Positions 28,830-36,991 of a DNA stretch of 64,000 nt are shown here, one piece after another. The notes beneath the pieces are model-generated. The model was not told the origin of the DNA. It did no database searches and saw only the letters and a program-made list of their open reading frames with translations. The translations under genes and the position numbers were made by a program. The stretch is taken from the NCBI GenBank assembly GCA_977017575.1, contig CDRNVI010000049.1:372001-436000 (forward strand), written 5' to 3'. This DNA comes from Paramoeba atlantica. Its lineage: Eukaryota; Discosea. Position 1 is the first letter of the stretch. Each line of letters starts with the position of its first letter.

Positions 28830-30164
28830 TTAGCTGTGTTCACATGAACATGTTCCACTGCAACTACAGAGCATACAATCACCCTTGCTACTCGAATCGG
28901 ATTCGGATAATTCGGGTTCTCGTACTGCAATATGTGAAGTAGCATCTTTGCCTGACAATTGTTCAGTACTATTATTATGCGGTGATACTAGTTTTGCAAC
29001 AAATTCTGTTCTGACAGCAATGCTTGCAGCTTTCTCCAGTAGTGCATCGGGTGTGTATTTGTTTAAAGCTTCCCTATGATCAAATACTGTAAAGCTGAGT
29101 CCTATACTTTTAATAAGAAGATCGGTTTGCGGATTGTTTGTTGAAAGGTATCTGGCGGACCTTCCTCCACTAGTCCATGATCCATAAGGAACACTACGCT
29201 GAAAAGATGGAATTTCGATATTTTCACATTTGGCACCTAACTCGGCTATCTCACGTGAAATCAACACTTCGGTGTCAATTAACGGATTCGGAAGTAGCTT
29301 TGTTTTTTCTGTCACACGTAGAATTGCGACCCATTCTCGATCCATTAGCAATGTTCTGCTAGAGTCCGCATTTTGAGCGTATAAAACTTGCAAGAAGTTT
29401 CTCCGTGGACCTGGCTTATCCAAAGCGAGAAAACGCGTCTTCCTATGCCCGTCGTGAGAAAGAATAGCTGCAAATTTAGTATGTAAATGTGCACTAAACC
29501 AATATGATGGCTTTAAAAGCCGAAGAAGTGACATTGCGTGAGGATTTCCGAGACGTTTTCTAGATATATCGTCTTCGAAGTGCGGCTTTTGCCGAAGCAA
29601 CCTCTCAATGTTGCCGAAATCTGTTATGCCTAGTGGCCAGTCGTGGGAAACCATGATATCGATACTTGGGCTCAGCAAACTCAGTTTCTCCGCATCGGAT
29701 CTTCGGATGTGATAAATACTTCTCTCAGTTCCGCGCGTAAAAGGTGGCGTTTCGGTAGTTGGGAGGTTTTCGTCCCTCCGGTTGTATATGCCACTAATTC
29801 CAGCGATTCGCAGTCCAGCAAACTGCACACACCCAGTGCATCCTAGATAATAAATATTATCTGCCAACCATCCACCGTAGTACAGCTCCTTCAAGTAATT
29901 ACTCGCCTCATGATTACCTCCTATGACGATCGTGAGAAGAGGAGCAAGCTTGGTGCCAGCGTAGTATTGGTAAAAGTCTCCCAAACGACGGTACTTTTCT
30001 GGGACAGCTACGCATCCGAGATCCTCAGCATTTCGAGAGGCTTCAAGGTCACCACAGACAATGAGCAGTTCAATTTTTATTCCTTGATATGACTCAATTC
30101 GACGAATACTATCATAAATAAGATCCAATTGACCGTGAGCACATCCTTCTACAGCGTAGTACAT
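28830..30164 (-). CDS. DBR1: RNA lariat debranching enzyme
   Basis: The ATG at 30164 gives MYYAVEGCAHGQL and 444 aa; the open frame beyond it lacks an ATG that fits. Metallophosphoesterase motifs GCAHG, CGDLEASRN, GGNHEAS, SHDWP and SAHLHTKF are in Dbr1 order, with GGWLADNIYYLG and GISGIY flanking as in the family, and LALDKPGPRRNFLQ before the C-terminal domain. Dbr1 cleaves the 2'-5' branch of intron lariats, or the Y-branch formed in trans-splicing. The tail ends in a Cys-rich CMLCSCSGTCSCEHS stretch, possibly metal-binding. Very secure identification. Confidence 0.96.
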   Translation of the reverse strand: MYYAVEGCAHGQLDLIYDSIRRIESYQGIKIELLIVCGDLEASRNAEDLGCVAVPEKYRRLGDFYQYYAGTKLAPLLTIVIGGNHEASNYLKELYYGGWLADNIYYLGCTGCVQFAGLRIAGISGIYNRRDENLPTTETPPFTRGTERSIYHIRRSDAEKLSLLSPSIDIMVSHDWPLGITDFGNIERLLRQKPHFEDDISRKRLGNPHAMSLLRLLKPSYWFSAHLHTKFAAILSHDGHRKTRFLALDKPGPRRNFLQVLYAQNADSSRTLLMDREWVAILRVTEKTKLLPNPLIDTEVLISREIAELGAKCENIEIPSFQRSVPYGSWTSGGRSARYLSTNNPQTDLLIKSIGLSFTVFDHREALNKYTPDALLEKAASIAVRTEFVAKLVSPHNNSTEQLSGKDATSHIAVREPELSESDSSSKGDCMLCSCSGTCSCEHS

Positions 30165-30719
30165 GCAATATGGTAGATTAACCCGACATTTTCTGTAATT
30201 ACTATTTTTCAACAAAGTAACTAGGCTAAACGTTCTGATCAACGTAGTATACTCTACGAATACAACCTTAAAATCACATATTGGTCATGCGTAAAGATCA
30301 GTAAACGTTCGTGGAATCCCATGCGAAATTCTTTTCTAAGGTACAAAACACAGTTCTTCACCGTATACCCTTGAAAAGTACAGTGTGAGTTGCAGAGGGG
30401 ACTGTAGATTCATTCATGTACTTTCAATGAGCTTCGTGAGCCTTTTGAAGACAAGCACTTAGAAAAATGCTTCGAAAAAGTGTGTCCAGGCGCATTTTCT
30501 AGACGAAATATTCCTTTCGAGTCAAACGCCTTCGATCATATTGCAGAATCTGTGGTAGATGTCATTGGCACGATTACGGAGCACTATGTAAAACACAGTA
30601 CGACGAGGGATGCAAAGCTGTATGAAATGTGGCCGAAGCCTCATATTCTTGATGTAATCTCTACATCCTTGTATTGATATACATCTGTTTGTGTCCGTTA
30701 TTTATATTTCTTTCGGGTC
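30165..30719. other. Intergenic spacer, 555 bp
   Basis: A 65-codon plus-strand frame (30480-30677) exists but stands alone against the strand bias. No repeat or RNA gene was recognised. Confidence 0.3.
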
Positions 30720-32897
30720 TCAGGCGTCAGTTTCTTGTGGGCTTATAGTAGCAATCAAAGTACCTTTACTTAAGACGCTGTTCAAAGAGCAATGATACTT
30801 TACTGCACCACTCATTGAGCATTTTGCGCAATGCTCCATTTTCATGGCTTCGATTAGAGCGACTGTACTTCCCGATGTCACATGGGCTCCTTCGGGGAAA
30901 CAAAACGCGATAATTTTTCCTTGTATTGTGCTATAAACGCTAGACGACTGCTGAATCGCTTTCTTTTTTCCACTCACAAAATTATTCACGGTACTGTACT
31001 GAAGCGTTTCGTGCCCCGGAAGAAGGAGTTCCACTATGGGCTTCCCAGCTCCATCATGTGAATTTACGGCTCGAAACCGAATGACTTCTTTATTGTTTAG
31101 TGTTGTGACGTAATGATGTGGAGAGGCACTATTCTCTGCACTATGGTTTCTTTCATATGAGATGCTCATATGCATTCTCTGAGTGGGATCTTCATTAAGG
31201 ATATTTTGAGTTACAGTATTACATGTAGTCGACTTGTGTGATGAAAATCCATTTTGCCCTTCAGAGACTTCGAAATCCAAAATCAGAGTAAAATTTTCCA
31301 CTTTGGGTTGCACAGTGTATTGGATAGAAAACGTTTCCTTGGTACGAGACGTCAAAATGAGTCTGGAGGTGTAATTTTGGTTTAAACGAAAAAAAGCGAA
31401 TGGTGATGGATTACAATCGTTTCCTAACCACGAATCGTAAACTAAAACTGCCGCAGCCAACAAAGGAGCCACTTTTGGTGGCATGTCCCTGAGCAGTGCT
31501 TCGAGGTTCGCTTCTAAAAACCGTGTAGTTATACTGTTTTTCTGAACCGCGTCATGACGTAGAAGATTACCCAGCAAGTTAATATTCGTTGGAAATCCAG
31601 TAACGTGAAATTGTCGCATTGCATTTTGAAGAGCGTTCAGGGCGGAGCTCCTCTCTTTCCCTGAAGCAATCACTTTGGCAATTAAAGAGTCATAATGCAT
31701 CGATATTGTATCACCGCTTCTAAATCCGCAATCGATACGAACGTTTGTCCCCGGTTCTTCGACAATTTCGCTTGCTGGTGTCAAATAACTGATAACACCA
31801 TAGGAAGGCGCAAACTCTTGATCCGGTGCCTCAGCACACAATCGCGCTTCGATGGCATGACCGACCACTTCAACGTCGTCCTGAGAAAACGGCAAGGGTT
31901 TACCCGCGGCAATCTCCAGCTGCAGCTCCACGAGATCTACACTTTCTCCACACGCCCGGATGATGGCCTCCGTGACCGGATGCTCCACTTGCAGTCTTGT
32001 GTTTACCTCCAAAAAGAAATACTGCCGAATGTCGGGGTCATACATAAACTCCACCGTTCCCGCACCCTCATATTCCGCGAGATGCACAATTTGAACCGCC
32101 GTGCTTGTCATCGCCTCCCTTATCTCCCTCGGCACGCCTGCTGGAGCTTCTTCCACAATTTTCTGATATCTTCTTTGCAAGCTACAATCTCGGGTTCCCA
32201 AATGCACCGCCTTACCCTTACCATCCCGTACCACCTGTACCTCCACATGCCGAGCGTTCGTAAAGAAACGTTCGAGCAAAACTTTGTCATCTCCAAAGCT
32301 GCGCATGGCGTCTCGACGAGAGGCTTGTAATTTTTCAGAAAAACTCTCGGGGTTGGGGACAACAACCATCCCCCTCCCCCCTCCGCCCGCTACGGCTTTA
32401 ATCAACAAAGGATAGCCCAGTTTTTTAGCCTGGCTCTTCAGCGTGCTCTCGGTCTGATCCTCTCCACTGTAGCCCTGAATCACCGGAATGTTATTTTTCA
32501 ACATTAGTTTTTTACTTTCACTTTTATTTCCGAGGAGTCGAATGACCGCACCAGAGGGACCGACAAAGGTGAGCGCATGTTTTGACAAGAGATCCGCGAA
32601 ATCCGCATTCTCACTTAGAAACCCGTAGCCCGGGTGAATCGTATCGGCCCCGGATTGTTGAGCCACACTTAATATTTTTTGTGCATTTAAGAAAGTGTTG
32701 GCAGCAGGGGGAGGACCAAGGGAGTAAGCTTCGTGGGCCATAGAAACGTGAAGTGCAGAGGCCTCGGTTTCGTCAAAAACAGCAACCGTTCGTAGCCCGA
32801 TGCGACGGGCCGTGCGGAGGATACGACAGGCAATTTCGCCGCGGTTCGCCACCAGGAGTTTGGAGAGGTGAAGACAGACGGTGCAAGGGGAAAACAT
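30720..32897 (-). CDS. MCCA: Methylcrotonyl-CoA carboxylase biotin (alpha) subunit
   Basis: 725 aa. Biotin carboxylase domain: LLVANRGEIACRILRTA, HPGYGFLSENADFAD, the ATP-grasp AVAGGGGRGM loop, and EVNTRLQVEHPVTE. The biotinyl carrier domain at the C-terminus has AMKM with Lys about 686. The GYSGEDQTES segment and the family-like order favour methylcrotonyl-CoA carboxylase alpha (leucine breakdown, mitochondrial) over propionyl-CoA carboxylase, which is the alternative. The N-terminus (MFSPCTVCLHLSK) is short for a presequence. The first part of the gene, and its partner beta subunit, cannot be judged here. Confidence 0.88.
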   Translation of the reverse strand: MFSPCTVCLHLSKLLVANRGEIACRILRTARRIGLRTVAVFDETEASALHVSMAHEAYSLGPPPAANTFLNAQKILSVAQQSGADTIHPGYGFLSENADFADLLSKHALTFVGPSGAVIRLLGNKSESKKLMLKNNIPVIQGYSGEDQTESTLKSQAKKLGYPLLIKAVAGGGGRGMVVVPNPESFSEKLQASRRDAMRSFGDDKVLLERFFTNARHVEVQVVRDGKGKAVHLGTRDCSLQRRYQKIVEEAPAGVPREIREAMTSTAVQIVHLAEYEGAGTVEFMYDPDIRQYFFLEVNTRLQVEHPVTEAIIRACGESVDLVELQLEIAAGKPLPFSQDDVEVVGHAIEARLCAEAPDQEFAPSYGVISYLTPASEIVEEPGTNVRIDCGFRSGDTISMHYDSLIAKVIASGKERSSALNALQNAMRQFHVTGFPTNINLLGNLLRHDAVQKNSITTRFLEANLEALLRDMPPKVAPLLAAAVLVYDSWLGNDCNPSPFAFFRLNQNYTSRLILTSRTKETFSIQYTVQPKVENFTLILDFEVSEGQNGFSSHKSTTCNTVTQNILNEDPTQRMHMSISYERNHSAENSASPHHYVTTLNNKEVIRFRAVNSHDGAGKPIVELLLPGHETLQYSTVNNFVSGKKKAIQQSSSVYSTIQGKIIAFCFPEGAHVTSGSTVALIEAMKMEHCAKCSMSGAVKYHCSLNSVLSKGTLIATISPQETDA

Positions 32898-33246
32898 GAG
32901 GGTGATTAGTGTGGCATTATGGTATTTTTCTCCAATTTAACAAGCACTTCGAGAGTAAGACTAGAGATTAGGGGAATGGAGGGCGCACGATATTCCAGTT
33001 ATAAAATGAGTATATATTTTAAATATTGATATCCCAAATTTCATTCTTGCTTACCATGCATGCATTCATTTTAAATATTAGAACAATTTATTTTTCGTCT
33101 ATCTGTTTAATATTCTCCAAATGCACTCCGATTCTTGTGTCTATTTCTGCATGTAGGATCCATCTTGCTGAGGGGGGGTCAAGAATGATCAACCGTTATC
33201 AAAGATTGCTAATCATCAGCAAGCAGGAATTTGTGTGAGTAGCACC
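32898..33246. other. Intergenic spacer
   Basis: AT-rich with no convincing gene. Confidence 0.3.
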
Positions 33247-34776
33247 TCATTTCTTAGACAAGTACCTGCCTTGTAAATGATCTTGAAAATGTTTCGGGTT
33301 TAGATCTTCTCCCGTGGATTCCACTAGTATTTGTGAAACACTCTTCAAAGACGCCTTTTTCCACACGTTCTCATCTAAAAATTCGAAAATAAAATCGAAC
33401 TCGCCATTTCCCACAAGCCGATCAAACGCCTTATGTTTACGACGAAGGGCAACCGCAAACTGTGCAGCATACATGGCGCCCAAGCTGTAGGTGGGAAAAT
33501 AACCAAAAGCCCCCATGGACCAGTGAATATCTTGCATGCACCCATCCTTGTAATTTCCTGTGGTGTCGACGCCCAAGTACGACATCATCTTTTCCTGCCA
33601 AAGGTCTGGGATGGCTTCGGGCTCAATTTCTCGGTTAATCAAAGCTCTCTCAATTTCGTAGCGCAGAATAATATGCATCGGGTATGTTAGCTCATCGGCA
33701 TCCACGCGAATGAACCCAGGACGTACCTCTGTCGACAAACGTTGTAGGTTTTCGGGGGTAAAAACAAGATCATTCTTTTCCTTCAATGGATTCACACCGA
33801 AGTATTTCGCGATCATGGGTTGTATGGCACGTAGGAAGGCCAGGGATCGGCCTAGCTGCATCTCCATAAAAAGCGACTGACTCTCGTGCATCCCCATTGA
33901 ACGTGCGCGTCCTGCAGGTTGAGTGCTCCACTCGTGAGGCAAATGCTGTTCGTACTTTGCGTGCCCGGTTTCGTGAATCACTCCCATAAGACTTTGAAAT
34001 GCGAGCTCAGGATCCTCTCCGTATCGCGTGGTGATGCGCACATCGTCCGTGACACCGCCGCAAAAGGGGTGCGTGCTGACATCCAGTCGTCCAGCATCGC
34101 AATCAAATTTTAACACCTCCATTGCTTCTTTTCTCAACGCTTTCTGATTCTCGATCGGAATACGTCCCGCTACTCTGTGAATCGTAGCCTCCTTTTGCTG
34201 CGCCACAACTGTGCGAATGAGCTCTGGAAGCCATGACTTTAGGGAACCAAACGCTTCAGAAATTTTCTCCGAAGTCATCTCGGGCTCGTACTTATCCAAC
34301 AGCGCATCATAGGGTGTGGAAAACCCATACGAACGCTGCAGCAACTCTGCCTCCTGCCGTGCCAGAGAGACGACCTCAGAAAAATTTTCTAAAAAACCCT
34401 TCCAGTTATTTGCCCCTCGTTGGGTTCGCCATCCATGTTCACACTTATCATTGGCCATGGAGATACGCCGGACTAAATCCGCCGGGAGGGCATTGGCGGC
34501 ACGCCACTGTCGTCTCATTTCACAGAGATTGGCTTTTTCGTTGGGCTCTAACGCACTCCCCGATGCTGCTGCGGTTTCTATCCACCCTTCAAGCTTTGTA
34601 TCGGTGATAAGATCATGCGAATGGGATCGCAGCTCGGCAAGACACGCGGCTCGGCTCTCGACCCCTTTGTTGGAGACATTGACGCTAAAGTCCCAAGAGA
34701 GGATGGCGTCGGCATGGGCGTAGCGATGGAGTCGAGTGAAGACAGAGACGAGCTCCTTGTAGGCGGCGCGGGACAT
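33247..34776 (-). CDS. M32 metallocarboxypeptidase (carboxypeptidase Taq family)
   Basis: 509 aa, full family length. Zinc site HETGH at 268-272 in a GVIHETGHAKYEQ context, with the third ligand glutamate in MGMHESQS (E297). Conserved blocks include FCGGVTDDVRITTRY, and TYPMHIILRYEIERAL near the C-terminus. M32 enzymes remove C-terminal residues, usually cytosolic. In eukaryotes they are patchy, being typical of kinetoplastids and rare elsewhere, so this supports the euglenozoan inference. Confidence 0.97.
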   Translation of the reverse strand: MSRAAYKELVSVFTRLHRYAHADAILSWDFSVNVSNKGVESRAACLAELRSHSHDLITDTKLEGWIETAAASGSALEPNEKANLCEMRRQWRAANALPADLVRRISMANDKCEHGWRTQRGANNWKGFLENFSEVVSLARQEAELLQRSYGFSTPYDALLDKYEPEMTSEKISEAFGSLKSWLPELIRTVVAQQKEATIHRVAGRIPIENQKALRKEAMEVLKFDCDAGRLDVSTHPFCGGVTDDVRITTRYGEDPELAFQSLMGVIHETGHAKYEQHLPHEWSTQPAGRARSMGMHESQSLFMEMQLGRSLAFLRAIQPMIAKYFGVNPLKEKNDLVFTPENLQRLSTEVRPGFIRVDADELTYPMHIILRYEIERALINREIEPEAIPDLWQEKMMSYLGVDTTGNYKDGCMQDIHWSMGAFGYFPTYSLGAMYAAQFAVALRRKHKAFDRLVGNGEFDFIFEFLDENVWKKASLKSVSQILVESTGEDLNPKHFQDHLQGRYLSKK

Positions 34777-35120
34777 GGGGGAAAAGGAGGAGGTGCGAGG
34801 GGGGGAGGGGAAACAGTTTCTAAGGACAAGAAAGAAATAAAGGGTCGGATGTAGCTAAAATAGGTAGGATAAAGGTAACCGCCATGACGTGTTCCACGTG
34901 CTTTTCTCCTTTTTTCTTCGCCTCTATCTACCGTAAAGGAGAATATAAAACATTTATAAACAGTGGACATTAGAATAAGGCTACATATTGTTAAAGAACT
35001 CAAGTATCAGATGATGTAATCCTGTTCGCATTGCAAAATACAATATGTAAGATTGTAAAAGGACTGTAGGCGCTGCAGGGACGTCTCATGTGTACAAGGG
35101 TTATGTAAGAGCGATTCGAT
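34777..35120. other. Intergenic spacer
   Basis: No gene or repeat recognised; the carboxypeptidase end of the spacer is G-rich on the plus strand. Confidence 0.3.
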
Positions 35121-35441
35121 TCACTCACCTTGCACAAGGGCTTGGAGCTTACCGTTCTGTTTTAACTGCAGTAAAGCGTCGTATCCTCCAACATATTTCT
35201 GGTTAATGAAGATTTGAGGAACCGTGTTCGATCCCGTTCGACTATACGCGGATCGGAAGACTTCTCGCCCATTGGGAATAATATCGATTTCTAGTGAGAC
35301 AAAGCGCTGGCCAACTTCAACAAGGACGGACTTGGCTTGAACACAGTAACTGCAATAAGTAGCGCTGATTACCACTACCTTGTTCTGTCGGAGCATTGTA
35401 TTTAAAAATTCCGAGGCTTTGTCCGGATTAAGTTCGCTCAT
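35121..35441 (-). CDS. Dithiol glutaredoxin
   Basis: 106 aa, a single thioredoxin fold. Active site C30-S-Y-C33, cis-proline TVP (73-75) and GGYD (85-88) that binds glutathione. The CSYC site is close to CPYC of classical dithiol glutaredoxins, not CGFS monothiol types. It reduces protein disulfides or glutathione mixed disulfides (or trypanothione in kinetoplastids). No targeting signal is apparent, so cytosolic. Confidence 0.95.
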   Translation of the reverse strand: MSELNPDKASEFLNTMLRQNKVVVISATYCSYCVQAKSVLVEVGQRFVSLEIDIIPNGREVFRSAYSRTGSNTVPQIFINQKYVGGYDALLQLKQNGKLQALVQGE

Positions 35442-35595
35442 GGGCTGACTCTGTGTTTCAGTGTGATGTTATTTGAATAGACGTAAAAACAGAAGAAAAT
35501 GTAACACTACTTTAGTACCATAATAAAGGGTTATCATGCTTTGCCAAAACATTAATCTGAAAATCTATACTTCTGGAGACTTTACAAAGATTGGT

Positions 35596-36207
35596 TTACT
35601 TCGAGTCTTCTTCTTTAGCTTTGGGGAGATACGCCATAAGATAAGGATAACGTTTAGAAAACTCATCAACCCCTCCTCGGTAGTGCCTAACATTGTAATA
35701 TCCAAGAAAACGGAGAATAGAGAACGCTGTGGTGGAACGCGCACCGAACTGACAGTAGCACACAATCTCCGTGTGCTTTTGAGGCCTCGCAAAGCCATAC
35801 CTCTTCATAAAAGGAATTTCCAAAGTTTGTATTCCGTAATAAAGTTCATCAATCGGTAACAAATTGGATCCTACTATCAAGCCCGTCCGTTCGGCTTCAA
35901 AAATCGAGCGAACATCAAGCAGGAGAGGTGGATCTTTTTCTATTACCTCGGTATCGGTTGACGAAAATTGTTTCTTTTTTTCTGGGACCAATACGTCGGA
36001 CATAATCCTGGTCGATCCGGACTCCTCACTTCTGACTGTATCACCGGAAGTTTCTTTGTACATGCTCAATATCTTGTCTCGAAGCTCGGATGCACTTATT
36101 TCACTTCTTTGGTTTGTAGAACTGGACGTAAATGCTCTACGTGACGCATATTGAAAATATCTAGACTTTCTCTGAATATGGAGAACACTCCTAACTTGTA
36201 AAAGCAT
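35596..36207 (-). CDS. Rhodanese-domain protein, probably mitochondrial
   Basis: 203 aa. A basic, acid-free N-terminus (to about residue 35, IQRKSRYFQYASRRAFTSSS) reads as a mitochondrial signal. Residues about 92-190 form a rhodanese domain: LLLDVRSIFEAERTG, then active-site CQFGARS with catalytic C152, and FLGYYNVRHYRGGVDEF. Sulfur transfer is expected. It has only one rhodanese module. Confidence 0.92.
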   Translation of the reverse strand: MLLQVRSVLHIQRKSRYFQYASRRAFTSSSTNQRSEISASELRDKILSMYKETSGDTVRSEESGSTRIMSDVLVPEKKKQFSSTDTEVIEKDPPLLLDVRSIFEAERTGLIVGSNLLPIDELYYGIQTLEIPFMKRYGFARPQKHTEIVCYCQFGARSTTAFSILRFLGYYNVRHYRGGVDEFSKRYPYLMAYLPKAKEEDSK

Positions 36208-36487
36208 TCTGTAGAAACGGAATGATGGTCAATGCGAACTTCCACGTTGAAGAAATCTAATAAACCGCATTTCCGGAGGCTTCCTTCATGTAAAGTGTTT
36301 GAACGAAAACGTTAAATGAAACTTAATAAAAACTCTGGTGAGTCACAGAAGTCGAACAAAGCTGAAATGAAACAATCGAGAAACGAACCGAAGTAAAATA
36401 ATAAAAGATTCATGAATCCGACACATCAAAGTAATCAATAGTCTCGTTCGCTCAAGCGTTACAGTACGTGCTTCGTAAGAAAGTAGC

Positions 36488-36775
36488 TTATTTGTTCGAC
36501 AATGCACCAGGAGGTAATCCCATATGGGCCTCTTGCTCCCGTCGCTCCCTGGATTCTCCAAGGAAGGTATACACTTCAAAGAAACGATCAACACATCGCT
36601 TCTGGCATTGAAGCTGAGATGGTGTGGGCTCCTGAAACTCACCCTGGGAGAGTATATTGCCATCCATCGAACTGTCGTAGCAAGTTCTCCAACACAGGCC
36701 AATGGAGTGTGATGCTAAGTCGACCATTACACCTTGGTCCATTCCCTGGTGAAGCGCGAATTGCTGAGCATTCAT
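36488..36775 (-). CDS. Small TIM chaperone (TIM9/TIM10/TIM13 family)
   Basis: 95 aa. Twin CX3C motifs at C28-x3-C32 and C57-x3-C61 are the signature of small TIM chaperones, which hold hydrophobic precursors in the mitochondrial intermembrane space and fold through MIA40-type oxidation. The MNAQQFALHQGM start and the helix before the first motif fit the family. The 24-residue gap between motifs is longer than the roughly 11-16 usual in yeast and animals. Subfamily cannot be assigned. Confidence 0.85.
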   Translation of the reverse strand: MNAQQFALHQGMDQGVMVDLASHSIGLCWRTCYDSSMDGNILSQGEFQEPTPSQLQCQKRCVDRFFEVYTFLGESRERREQEAHMGLPPGALSNK

Positions 36776-36991
36776 GATCGTGGAAAAAATGATAAATAAA
36801 GTTGGCGATGCATATTGTTTTGTACGATATTTCTCATATTGAATGCCTTAAAGGTTGTAAAAAATGTTGTTAAAAATGTATAGGATTGCGTTAGCATTGT
36901 GCACTGAAGTGCATAAAAAAAATCATTTGGCTCTTAGCCGTGTCATTACCTTATAAACTTTAAGTAATAATCGAAATCGCATGAATGGCTC

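Noticed and set aside
30480-30677. 65-codon plus-strand frame
   Set aside because: Opposite to the array, no family and no nearby signals.
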